DNA from: JAPPLB01 sp965218555
GTDB lineage: Bacteria > Acidobacteriota > Terriglobia > Bryobacterales > UBA6623
Assembly (NCBI GenBank): GCA_965218555.1
Contig: OZ244625.1
Span: forward strand, 1,550,001 to 1,614,000
Length of the DNA: 64,000 nucleotides
Direction of reading: 5' to 3'
Part shown: piece after piece, positions 35,651-42,772 of the stretch
How the letters are laid out: every line of letters starts with the position of its first letter
Numbering within the stretch: the first letter of the stretch is position 1
The notes under the pieces: model-generated
What the model saw: the letters and a program-made list of their open reading frames with translations, nothing else
Told to the model about the DNA's origin: nothing
The model's database searches: none
Made by a program: the position numbers and the translations under genes

Positions 35651-35817
35651 AGCAAGTTCAAGCGAGGCAGAGCAGAGGATGGGTCGGACCGTCGAGATGT
35701 AGAACGTTGTCTGGATCCGGCACAGAGTTCTCGGCAGCAAACCTTGTCCGACGATCGCCCTTACTTGTAATTATCTTTTGCGGAGCTTTGACGGTTTGCC
35801 GCTTGATCGTCAGCTCC

Positions 35818-37179
35818 CTACGGCTGACCATTCACGCGCTGGACGAGCGCGTCCACCGTGTTGGCGACGATCTCCTCCACCCCGGCCCGAAACGGACGCG
35901 GCTGGCCATAGGGAATCATGGCGCCGCCGCCCTCGTAGCCACCCTCGTGCAGGACCCGCTCGGACGGGATGTACGCAAACACGTCGTTCGAGTATCCCGC
36001 TACCCAGGTCGTATCCCAGCCGTAGGCTTTTTTGAACCGCAGGGAGAAATCAACGACCACCTCGCCGGCCATCACGATGAAAGTGATGTCGTCGCCGAAC
36101 TGCCACACCTGGAGCGGGTAGGGATACTCGGTCGCAAGCCTGCCGTCGCGCTCGAGCTTCTCGAGCAGGAACTTCGCGTGGCGCTTGCGTGATTCGGATG
36201 AGTCCGTCTTGATGCGCCACTCCAACTCCTCTCGCGTCGGAGGAGTCTGGAATGGCAAGTCAACGTGCTCCAGCGCCACGTTGAGTTTGCCCTCAACCGG
36301 CTGCATCGTTCCCCTTACCACCAGATCGACTGCGTGGGCCAATACCTCGCCGTACGTTTTCGCAAGCTCGACGGAACGGCGCGGTAGAGGATTCTGGTCA
36401 GCGCCGCAGCCGGCGACAAACATCGCGACCGCTTCAGGGTAACGCCTCTCCACGCCCTCCTGCGCCCAGCCCGGCCAGTCTCCATTGACCTCATAGCCGC
36501 TCAGAACGGTCGCGTGACAGGCATATCCAAACACGATCCCTTTGATCTTTCCGCTCGCATCCTTGACGACAAGGACAGGAACATCGTGGTCCACCGGCGC
36601 TGGGTAATGGCGCTTGCCGCGGCGCGCGCGGCGGCGATTTACGGCGAAGCCGGCGAGTCCTTGCTCGAACGACAGGGTGGCTGGCTCGATAGCGGCAATC
36701 GCATTGTCGATCGTCTCGACAACCTGATCCTCAAGCTTCTCCGTGTAGCGCTCGATCGCCGGTACGTGTTCGGGGCCGAGCTTGTAGGCCGGCCGCAGCA
36801 TGCCTCCTACTACCGGTGCGCTGTGCGTATGCGAAGCATTGAAAGCCAGCCCGGCGCGCGAGATCCCATGCTTGGACTGAACACGGTCCGCCACTCGTTT
36901 CGACAGGCCCGCCGTAAAGCCAAGCAGGTCGCTCGTAACAAGCACCGAAACACGTCCCGTCTCATCCTGCAAGGCCAGCGCTTTAACCCAGATCCGTTGC
37001 GAAACCTTTGACACGGGGCGGTCGCGGCCACCATAGCCGGCCAACCAGATTTCTTCCGTGGGGCTGATGTCGACCTTCGACACACCGGCCTTCCAGTCCT
37101 TGGCGGTCGCTGGAAACAGAGCAAGGGCACACAAGCTGAACAGCAGAGAGCGGGAAATCGAACTCACGATCTTGGTCAT
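35818..37179 (-). CDS. Neutral/alkaline ceramidase-like exported protein
   Basis: 453 residues from the ATG at 37179 (MTKIVSSISRSLLFSLCALALF is a signal peptide). The frame is open without a stop for another 296 codons into a truncated repA, but that is a junction artefact. Ceramidase N-domain marks: WKAGVSKVDISPTEEIWLAGY, FNASHTHSAPVVGGM (zinc His-Thr-His), FGYACHATVLSGYEVNGDWPG and VAGCGADQNPLPRR. C-terminus AYIPSERVLHEGGYEGGGAM. Members cleave ceramides or related amides; many in Acidobacteriota are uncharacterised. It lies just outside the left end of the integrated element; a relic of a related gene lies just outside the right end (57159-57359). Confidence 0.8.
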   Translation of the reverse strand: MTKIVSSISRSLLFSLCALALFPATAKDWKAGVSKVDISPTEEIWLAGYGGRDRPVSKVSQRIWVKALALQDETGRVSVLVTSDLLGFTAGLSKRVADRVQSKHGISRAGLAFNASHTHSAPVVGGMLRPAYKLGPEHVPAIERYTEKLEDQVVETIDNAIAAIEPATLSFEQGLAGFAVNRRRARRGKRHYPAPVDHDVPVLVVKDASGKIKGIVFGYACHATVLSGYEVNGDWPGWAQEGVERRYPEAVAMFVAGCGADQNPLPRRSVELAKTYGEVLAHAVDLVVRGTMQPVEGKLNVALEHVDLPFQTPPTREELEWRIKTDSSESRKRHAKFLLEKLERDGRLATEYPYPLQVWQFGDDITFIVMAGEVVVDFSLRFKKAYGWDTTWVAGYSNDVFAYIPSERVLHEGGYEGGGAMIPYGQPRPFRAGVEEIVANTVDALVQRVNGQP

Positions 37180-37202
37180 TGTCAGTACTCGAATAAGAGA
37201 AA

Positions 37203-37227
37203 GCCCGCGACCTCCAAGGCCGCGAGC
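37203..37227 (-). terminator. Rho-independent terminator before the ceramidase gene
   Basis: On the minus strand GCTCGCGGCC and GGTCGCGGGC pair over 10 bp (two G-U pairs) around loop TTGGA, followed by TTTCTCTTATT. A TAA in another frame just upstream (frame ending VLTFRAANL) suggests it ended a chromosomal gene that was cut at 37277. It would also block read-through from repA into the ceramidase gene. Confidence 0.55.
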
Positions 37228-37276
37228 TTCCAGGTTAAAGGTTTGCGGCACGAAATGTAAGAACGTGAACTTCAAC

Positions 37277-38067
37277 CCGAACTGGCGATACAACTGCCGC
37301 CAAGTGATCCGCACCGGGCGAGTCAACGCAAAGGTCCGGTAGGTGAGCCATAGGTAGAGATCGAGGCCCAACGAGCAACGCTTGAGCGCCTTGAGGGTGT
37401 TCATGTCGAGCGGCACCGGGTGGCGGACAATTTCGTTGAAAAACGTCTCACCGAGATAGATTTTGCTCTGCCACAGCACAGGATCGTCGGGCTTGCGCTC
37501 GTTCCACCAGAACTCGGTGCGGTCGGCGACTAGCGAACTCACGCTTGCATCCCCGCGCTCATCCTCGTAGATCAGCGAAACAGTGCAGCGAAAGAGCCGC
37601 CTCATCTGGTTGCGGAGCCGGGTCCGGGCGCCTCGGCTTCCGCCACTGTCACTACCGAACACGCCGAGCTTGCGCATGAACTCTGAGAGCGAGCGGCCTA
37701 GAACGAGCTCGCGGTTGTGGGTCCGCACCGCCTCCGTGCACACCCAGGCCAGCAGCAGGCGTGGTAAGTTGCCGTAGGGTAGTTTGTTGAGCCCCCCGGC
37801 ACTCATGACCAAAGCGTAGGGACCGTTGCGCCGGACATATTCTTTCCGATCGCCGGGGTTGGTGCGGGGTAGGCTGCACAGCGCCAATAGCCGCGCCATG
37901 AAGCCCAGATCAGGGTCCACTTCGCTGGCTCCGACAAGCTGGTCTACTTGATCGAAGCGGGTGAAGTGGTGCAACGCTTGGGGCGAGGCATCGCGGATCG
38001 CCTTCACCGGGCCGGGCAGGAAGCCGAGGGCTTCACCGATGGGAACCAACCCGTCCTTACGCTGCAC
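37277..38067 (-). pseudogene. repA: Plasmid RepA replication initiator, 5' part (cut at left junction)
   Basis: Starts with a GTG at 38067 preceded by GGGAGAAT. Matches the plasmid-encoded RepA family: LGFMARLLALCSLPRTNPGD, RRNGPYALVMSAGGLNKLPY, GNLPRLLLAWVCTEAVRTHN, RELVLGRSLSEFMRKLGVFG, LDMNTLKALKRCSLGLDLYL and WRQLYRQFG. Family sequence stops at QFG (37277); what follows in frame is chromosomal DNA running into the ceramidase gene. The C-terminal winged-helix part is found at 56961-57164. Replication initiator of the former plasmid, not functional in this state. Confidence 0.8.
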
Positions 38068-38139
38068 GGCTTATTCTCCCATGCTCTTCAGACAAGCAAC
38101 AGTGGCCGGCGGCGGGTGGCGCCAGGTATTCGCTGGCAT

Positions 38140-38502
38140 TCAATTCGGGTCGAGCTCCAGTTCCGTGGCTGCTGCTCGGAGTGCTTTATCGAACGTCCAC
38201 ATTTTGCAGTTTTCGAGTAGTGCGGAAGCAAGCAAATGCATGTCGATCCATCCCAGACCGCGACCCGCGAGTTTCCGTTCGCCGATGAAGTTCAGGACTT
38301 CCTCATGTTCAGCAAGCTGTGCCTCTGGCAAAGCCCGTAATAGACCCAACAGCTCCTCGCGATTGCGAAGCGTACCGCAGGCTAACTCGCCGATCACGAA
38401 GCGATGGCAACAGACACCGCCTTTATCGAGCAGTGTGGCAAGTTGGGGGTTTCCCTTCCTCAGGTGGTCGATCCACACTGAGGTATCGACCAGCGTGATC
38501 AT
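38140..38502 (-). CDS. vapC: VapC-type PIN-domain toxin
   Basis: 120 residues. PIN-domain acids: Asp in MITLVDTSVWIDHLR, Glu in VIGELACGTLRN, Asp in GLGWIDMHLLASALL and Asp in MWTFDKALRAAA. Known VapC toxins are ribonucleases that cleave tRNA or rRNA and are held inactive by VapB. The start overlaps the antitoxin stop by 4 bases, so they are coupled. It lies between the two repA fragments, as expected of a plasmid maintenance module. Confidence 0.9.
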   Translation of the reverse strand: MITLVDTSVWIDHLRKGNPQLATLLDKGGVCCHRFVIGELACGTLRNREELLGLLRALPEAQLAEHEEVLNFIGERKLAGRGLGWIDMHLLASALLENCKMWTFDKALRAAATELELDPN

Positions 38503-38705
38503 GCCGGGGGCTGCCCCCTCCGAGGAATCGGTCGGAGCTTTTTCTCAGTGCCGCCCAATGCCGCCAGACGCCGTGCGCTCTCCAGAGCAATCAGCGCCTC
38601 CAACCCGCGCCGGACCAGCTTCGTTTTTTCAGTGGTGCCGGTCAGCTTAGCCGCCTTCTCAATCAAGGTGTCATCGACATTTAACGTTGTTCTCATATGC
38701 ATCAT
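38499..38705 (-). CDS. vapB: VapB-type ribbon-helix-helix antitoxin
   Basis: 68 residues, MRTTLNVDDTLIEKAAKLTG being the ribbon-helix-helix DNA-binding part; the C-terminal tail (LAALGGTEKKLRPIPRRGQP) should bind VapC. The start could be 38705 or the ATG at 38696 (MRTTLN), which fits the family better. Both starts lie within a perfect inverted repeat (38693-38727), the expected autoregulatory operator. Confidence 0.9.
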   Translation of the reverse strand: MMHMRTTLNVDDTLIEKAAKLTGTTEKTKLVRRGLEALIALESARRLAALGGTEKKLRPIPRRGQPPA

Positions 38706-38727
38706 TCTGCATCAATGATGCATATGA
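38693..38727 (-). promoter_or_regulatory. vapBC operator, perfect inverted repeat over the start codon
   Basis: TCATATGCATCATT and AATGATGCATATGA are perfect 14-base arms with a 7-base spacer. The site covers the vapB start codon, so VapB binding should block both transcription and access to the start. Confidence 0.7.
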
Positions 38728-38861
38728 AGTCAACGCAAGTGTTTGTCGGCCTAACCGACTGGGCCCGAAGGCGAAAAGGGAACCCTCCGCCCGTTAGCAC
38801 GGTCCAACATCATCTGTAGATGGGATCGAACGTGCCATGCCGAGTCGCGGTTGTCCCGTCC

Positions 38862-39111
38862 GGCCGCAAAGGCGGGGATACTGAAGCCGGTTGCCGGGGT
38901 TGGAGCGGGGCAGGGAGCACAACGCCAGCAGCCGCGCCATGAAGCCCAGATCGGGGTCTTCCTCGCTTGCTGCAACAAGCTGGTTCACCTGATCAGCCTG
39001 GGTGAAGTGGTGCAACACCTGGGGCGGAGGCTTCGCGGAGCTCTTTCACCGGCCCGTCCAGGCCGCTGAAGACTTCCCGGATGGGTACCAATCCGCCTCT
39101 TGTGCGCTGCA
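38862..39111 (-). pseudogene. Second repA gene, 5' fragment with a frameshift
   Basis: ATG at 39111 begins MQRTRGGLVPIREVFSGLDG, then after a frameshift near 39020 LHHFTQADQVNQLVAASEED and LGFMARLLALCSLPRSNPGN. It parallels the start of the RepA at 38067 (HHFTRFDQVDQLVGASEVDP) but is clearly diverged. Family sequence is lost after about 38870. It sits directly after the parA operon, where the plasmid replication gene normally is, so this may be the original partner of parA and the copy at 38067 a second replicon. Confidence 0.7.
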
Positions 39112-39129
39112 TAGCTTGCCCTTATAAGC

Positions 39130-39152
39130 GGTACCACACCAGTACGATACAA
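39130..39152 (-). promoter_or_regulatory. Promoter/operator site before the second repA, twin of 40118-40140
   Basis: 23-base site identical at 21 positions to 40118-40140; shared core GGTACCACACCAG. On the minus strand it begins TTGTAT (-35-like) and is followed by CTTATAAG. It ends 18 bases before the repA start at 39111. Confidence 0.6.
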
Positions 39153-39168
39153 TAATGCGACCCCCGCC

Positions 39169-39477
39169 TCACTCGGGAGTTTGGGCGTTCACTATCTCTT
39201 GCGCCCTAGCTTCCAGGGCCGGAATCAACATGCGCTTGGTTACCTGCTGTTGACTTCGATCCTCGTGCTTCGCTACGAAGCGCAGCAACGCAATCTGGTA
39301 CTCATTCAATCTTAGGTTGATACCACTCGTCGGCTTGGCTTTTGGGTCCAGGCCGGCCCAGGATACCTCAGGATCCCCTTTGTGGAGGGTTCCTTGAACA
39401 AACGCCGCGATCTTTTCTGGGGCAACCGCTAGCACCTTGTTCTCCTTGGGAAGATGGAATCTTTGCCGTTCAGCCAT
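39169..39477 (-). CDS. Small plasmid partition-type DNA-binding protein
   Basis: 102 residues. The C-terminal half, GINLRLNEYQIALLRFVAKH followed by EDRSQQQVTKRMLIPALEAR, looks like a ribbon-helix-helix or related short DNA-binding fold seen in small proteins next to ParA. The N-terminus (MAERQRFHLPKENKVLAVAP) is basic and probably flexible. It overlaps the end of parA by 8 bases and precedes repA, so the order is parA, this gene, repA. Probably the centromere-binding partner (ParB role) of ParA; identity as ParB is inferred from position. Confidence 0.55.
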   Translation of the reverse strand: MAERQRFHLPKENKVLAVAPEKIAAFVQGTLHKGDPEVSWAGLDPKAKPTSGINLRLNEYQIALLRFVAKHEDRSQQQVTKRMLIPALEARAQEIVNAQTPE

Positions 39478-40108
39478 CGTAGATCTCCCCAGCCAAGAGT
39501 TCGATCTCGGCCTTGGCTTTTCTGTTCTTGCACTCGATCACCCCTTTGCCTTCCACCATGGCGTCCCGGAAAATCTTGCGCTCTCGGATAAAAACTCTAG
39601 AGAGCTTGATCTCAGGAAGCTCCATAAGGAGTTCAAAGGCCTCTTGAGTCTCCGTGATGGCGGGATGGGTCGGGGCCATGGAAATGACTGCGTAGGCCTT
39701 GAGACTGGGGTTGAGGCCACAGGCAAGTCTCACGAGTTGATTGATGTTCATGGTGGTCTCAAGGTCTGGTTGGGAAGCCCTCAGCGGGGTGTAGAGCTTT
39801 TGGGCAGCAACCATTGCCGATCGGAGTTCCTCGGAGTCACGACCGCCAGCATCAATGATCACTTGTTGATAGCGAGTAGACAGATCCCGGATGGTTTCGA
39901 AAACATCTCCTGTCTTCTGAACACAGTGAACCTTGGGAAGCTCAGGATGGGAGTTATTGCGGCGCTCAACCCACCGAGAAGCGGTGGCTTGGGCATCAGC
40001 ATCCAGAAGAACCACATCGTCGTTGCGGTCGGCCAGGTAAGCCGCCAGATTAGTGGCTATCGTAGACTTTCCGGTTCCACCCTTCTCTCCTCCGATCAGA
40101 ACAACCAT
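39470..40108 (-). CDS. parA: ParA-family partition ATPase
   Basis: 212 residues from the ATG at 40108. Deviant Walker A GGEKGGTGKSTIATNLAAYL, switch region VVLLDADAQATASRWVERR, and VIIDAGGRDSEELRSAMVAA at Walker B. Small ParA without an N-terminal DNA-binding domain, as in type Ib plasmid systems. The promoter on the minus strand (TTGTAT, 16-17 bases, CATAAT) places transcription start at or next to the ATG, so the message may be leaderless. Followed by a likely ParB-role gene and repA. Confidence 0.85.
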   Translation of the reverse strand: MVVLIGGEKGGTGKSTIATNLAAYLADRNDDVVLLDADAQATASRWVERRNNSHPELPKVHCVQKTGDVFETIRDLSTRYQQVIIDAGGRDSEELRSAMVAAQKLYTPLRASQPDLETTMNINQLVRLACGLNPSLKAYAVISMAPTHPAITETQEAFELLMELPEIKLSRVFIRERKIFRDAMVEGKGVIECKNRKAKAEIELLAGEIYDG

Positions 40109-40117
40109 TGAGATTAT

Positions 40118-40140
40118 GGTACCACACCAGAACCATACAA
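40118..40140 (-). promoter_or_regulatory. parA promoter/operator site, twin of 39130-39152
   Basis: Same 23-base site as before the second repA (21 of 23 identical). On the minus strand TTGTAT and CATAAT are 16 bases apart, a good sigma-70-type pair, with the conserved CTGGTGTGGTACC filling the spacer. A regulator bound there would block polymerase. Confidence 0.6.
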
Positions 40141-40237
40141 GTGTGGCACGAGGCGCGGGCAACGCACACCCGGTGCTGGCAGGGCCGGCCCGTGTACTTG
40201 GGCAGCCCAAACTGCCAAAACCAACCCCTCGACGCTC

Positions 40238-40286
40238 AAAAAGTGCTCCCAGGAAGCCGCCAGAGGCGTTTCTGGCCTTGAGATGG
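40238..40286 (+). repeat. Plasmid dispersed repeat, copy A
   Basis: A-run, then CTCCCAGGAAGCCGCCAGAG and GCGTTTCTGGCC, with a GCCAGA/TCTGGC stem. Very close to copy B (42147-42197); weaker copies at 42622-42672, 56262-56318 (inverted) and 56732-56772. Confidence 0.7.
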
Positions 40287-40382
40287 CCCCCTGAGTACCT
40301 GGGGATTCGTCCCGCTTGCTGGACAGGCGGTCGCCAAGTAGCAGGCAGCATCCCATCCCGCCGGCGATCCGGGTGGTTTTTC

Positions 40383-40560
40383 TCAGATGGAGATGCGCTC
40401 GACGATATTACGGGTGACCTTTTTGTGCCTGCGGTCGTAGAGGCGGGTAGTGCGGGGGTGGCGTGGCCGGCGAGCAGTTACACGTCTTCGAGCGCCACAC
40501 CTTGGGTAAGCAGGTCGGTGATGACGGCGACGCGGAACGAGTGCGGCGAGAGATCGGGGG
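40383..40560 (-). pseudogene. Tyrosine recombinase (integrase), C-terminal relic
   Basis: LSPHSFRVAVITDLLTQGVALEDV carries the HxxR motif; a TAA replaces the next codon, then LLAGHATP continues, and after a frameshift TTRLYDRRHKKVTRNIVERI supplies the catalytic Tyr. Stop, frameshift and missing N-terminal two thirds mean it is dead. It may have been the integrase of a mobile element within this plasmid. Confidence 0.7.
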
Positions 40561-40656
40561 GCAGGGAAGCCGAGCGGGACGAAGTTTCTGGGCCGCGATC
40601 GGCATCAGCGGCCCGACAACCGTACACTCCGCATCCGTTGTCTGCCGAGGGGCCTC

Positions 40657-40700
40657 TTGACATATCCGGCAGTTTGCCGTACATATGGATGATCGGAGAG
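40657..40700 (+). promoter_or_regulatory. tacAT promoter with operator in the spacer, and ribosome site
   Basis: TTGACA (40657-40662), 17 bases, TACATA (40680-40685). The spacer carries CGGCA-GTT-TGCCG (40667-40679), a likely antitoxin operator. GGAGAG (40695-40700) precedes the ATG at 40709 by 8 bases and fixes the start of the antitoxin. Confidence 0.6.
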
Positions 40701-40708
40701 AAAATCAT

Positions 40709-41020
40709 ATGTTACGTTTCGAGGACAGTGCAGCAGCCATAGACGAGCCTAAAACAGCGCGCATGGAGCAGCGCACCAAGGCCCATGTGAAAGAGCGGAT
40801 ACAATACGCGGCGGCCTTGCTGGGGGTAGACGAAACGACATTTGTGACCAACGTTGCCTATAAGCATGCGCGGGAGACCATCGAGGACCATGAGCGTACC
40901 GTGCTTGCGCCGGAAGATCGAGCGGCCTTCTTCGCGCTCATCGACGCTCCCGCCCTGCCGGCAGACGCCTTGAAAGTGGCGGTCAAGCGCCACCGGGAGA
41001 TCGTTCGGCGTGGCTCCTGA
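40709..41020 (+). CDS. tacA: DUF1778/TacA-type antitoxin
   Basis: 103 residues from the ATG at 40709. KAHVKERIQYAAALLGVDET and TFVTNVAYKHARETIEDHER form the ribbon-helix-helix domain of the DUF1778 family; the tail VLAPEDRAAFFALIDAP wraps the toxin in known TacAT pairs. The toxin gene starts 11 bases before its stop, so the two are coupled. Autoregulation through the inverted repeat in the promoter spacer is likely. Confidence 0.88.
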   Translation: MLRFEDSAAAIDEPKTARMEQRTKAHVKERIQYAAALLGVDETTFVTNVAYKHARETIEDHERTVLAPEDRAAFFALIDAPALPADALKVAVKRHREIVRRGS

Positions 41021-41564
41021 GCCAAGCACCCATTTCACCGTTGATATTGAGCCGTTCGATCCCGCCAGACACGATCGAACGGCTTTTTCATGTGGATCGG
41101 ACCGTATCGACAACTATCTGAAACGCACGGCGAAGAAACACCAGAAAGATGATTTCGCCAGGGTCTTTGTGGCCGTTGCTCCGGGTGAGACCAGCATTCT
41201 CGGATACTACGCAATCAACGCTCATGGCGTCGAAGCCCGGGATTTGCCCGCAACGCTTTCGCGCAAAGCACCAAGACACGGCTATGTGCCGGCCGCCTAT
41301 CTTTCGATCATTGCTGTGGACCAGCGTGTCCAGGGGCAAGGACTTGGACAGGTGCTCCTCGTCGACGCGCTCAAACGCATGCTCCCTTTATCAGAAGAGA
41401 TTGGACTGGCGGTCGTTATTCTCGATGTTCTTGAGGACGGCGGCGCGGAAGAAATAGCCCGCCGCACACGATTCTACGAGCGCTTGGGCTTTCAATCCAT
41501 GCCAAGTCGACCGACGCGCATGTTTTTCTCAATGAAGAATATTCGCGTGGCCTTGGAGGACTAA
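41010..41564 (+). CDS. tacT: GNAT acetyltransferase toxin, TacT type
   Basis: 184 residues. FSCGSDRIDNYLKRTAKKHQ is the family N-terminal motif, VDQRVQGQGLGQVLLVDALK carries the acetyl-CoA loop (Q/RxxGxG/A), and FYERLGFQSMP the C-terminal motif with the catalytic Tyr region. Known TacT toxins acetylate the amino group of charged tRNAs and stop translation; the antitoxin is the gene at 40709. With vapBC this is the second addiction module on the element. Confidence 0.88.
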   Translation: MAPEPSTHFTVDIEPFDPARHDRTAFSCGSDRIDNYLKRTAKKHQKDDFARVFVAVAPGETSILGYYAINAHGVEARDLPATLSRKAPRHGYVPAAYLSIIAVDQRVQGQGLGQVLLVDALKRMLPLSEEIGLAVVILDVLEDGGAEEIARRTRFYERLGFQSMPSRPTRMFFSMKNIRVALED

Positions 41565-41618
41565 AGCCCCGCCGGGTCACCAGGGACGACAACTCCCAAC
41601 CCTCGGGAGGCACACGGG

Positions 41619-42011
41619 TTATCGCCGTCGCACGATGACAAGACACCGCATGACGGCTTCCCAGCGGTCCGCGCCGACCAGCTTGTAGGAATCTGCGGCC
41701 CTCCGACAATCCACCGCTTTCGCTTGCAGGTAGCGGAACTGACTCGTGCCCGTGAATTGATCGGCCAGGTCAGCTCGCGTGTACCTGGTGTCGGAGTACC
41801 ACGCCTGCATCATGCCCCGGCACCATGCGCGGTCGGTCTCGGTCATCTCGAGGCCGGTTGCCTCGTCGACGGCTTGGCAGGCTCGCTGCAGTTTCGGGGG
41901 ACTTGCATCGGTGTAGATGGGCTGCCGCCGCCCGCAGGATGTGATCACGAGCACCGTAGCGAGGGCGACGATCGCACTCGCGCAGGCCTCCCGGGTCGGG
42001 TTTTTCCTCAT
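41619..42011 (-). CDS. Small lipoprotein of unknown function
   Basis: 130 residues with a signal peptide and lipobox (ASAIVALATVLVITSC). The mature part has four further cysteines and no domain that I recognise (WCRGMMQAWYSDTRYTRADL, RWEAVMRCLVIVRRR). The gene is in the plasmid-type part of the island next to tacAT but on the other strand. Coding is supported by the well-formed lipoprotein signal. Confidence 0.5.
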   Translation of the reverse strand: MRKNPTREACASAIVALATVLVITSCGRRQPIYTDASPPKLQRACQAVDEATGLEMTETDRAWCRGMMQAWYSDTRYTRADLADQFTGTSQFRYLQAKAVDCRRAADSYKLVGADRWEAVMRCLVIVRRR

Positions 42012-42146
42012 GGTGGTTGCTCCCTAGTCGCAGTCCCGAATCCGCAACGAGCCGTGTCCTCCGGCGCGCTCGGGCGCCTGGGTCGCGAAACTGGCTAAAA
42101 AATACCACCCCGTCGCGGTCTTTCTTCCTCCAACCGCCCTGCCTCT

Positions 42147-42197
42147 AAAAAACTCGTCCCAGGAAGCCGTCAGAGGCGTTTCTGGCCTCGGGGTGGA
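42147..42197 (+). repeat. Plasmid dispersed repeat, copy B
   Basis: Nearly identical to copy A (40238): A-run, TCCCAGGAAGCCGTCAGAGG, CGTTTCTGGCCTCGGGG. Followed by an 11-base C run (42198-42208). Confidence 0.7.
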
Positions 42198-42242
42198 CCC
42201 CCCCCCCCGCGAGGTCCGGCGCCGGCGCGCCGCGGTGGCGGC

Positions 42243-42536
42243 TCAGGGCGCCTCGTCCGGACCCTTCTGCCGCCGGAGCCGGTCCAGGTCGACCACCTTG
42301 CCGCCGCGGCGCACCTCAGCCAACGCCTCGCGCCGGCGGGGGAGTTCCGGATCGTCGATATCGAGCTGCTGCAGGTAGCACTTCAGCCGAAACACCACCC
42401 CCTCGGCCCGGATCGCCGCCTTCAGCGCCGGAGCTTTCAGCCTCAGCTCGCGCCCCAGCCGGAAGGCGAGCTCTCTCAAGCCCGTGTGGGCTTCGGCCAC
42501 CGTTCGGAGCATCTCCTGGCGTTCGTCCTCGCTCAT
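42243..42536 (-). CDS. Small basic protein, unknown, plasmid-type
   Basis: 97 residues from the ATG at 42536 (MSEDERQEMLRTVAEAHTGL); an upstream open frame to 42848 is not convincing. Predicted mostly helical, with ELAFRLGRELRLKAPALKAA and GGKVVDLDRLRRQKG. No known domain. It lies between two copies of the dispersed repeat, and 42537-42772 holds only copy C and no gene. Confidence 0.4.
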   Translation of the reverse strand: MSEDERQEMLRTVAEAHTGLRELAFRLGRELRLKAPALKAAIRAEGVVFRLKCYLQQLDIDDPELPRRREALAEVRRGGKVVDLDRLRRQKGPDEAP

Positions 42537-42621
42537 GGGGGCTCCTGGGGGGCCTGGTTGCGGTCTGGCTAGACCATAGCACCCGGGGAGAGGTTTTCCG
42601 CCTCTGGACGCCCGGTTCTGG

Positions 42622-42672
42622 AAAAACCCGCGCCAGGAGCCCGCAGGAGGCGTTTTCAGCGAGGAGGTGGAC
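42622..42672 (+). repeat. Plasmid dispersed repeat, copy C
   Basis: AAAAACCCGCGCCAGGAGCC, CGCAGGAGGCGTTTTCAGC and GGAGGTGGACCCGGAGTACC. It matches copy D best, and shares GAGTACCTGG with copy A. Confidence 0.6.
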
Positions 42673-42772
42673 CCGGAGTACCTGGTAAAGCGGCCTAAAT
42701 AACCGCCGATGACGGGTCCCGGGAGGGCCGGATCGACCGCCTTGAAAGGCTTGATTTTTGCCCTGATTTCAC

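Noticed and set aside
35818..38067. A genuine 749-residue RepA-ceramidase fusion protein
   Set aside because: A signal peptide starts at 37179 and an intrinsic terminator precedes it; the RepA part ends at the element junction. An accident of frame is simpler.
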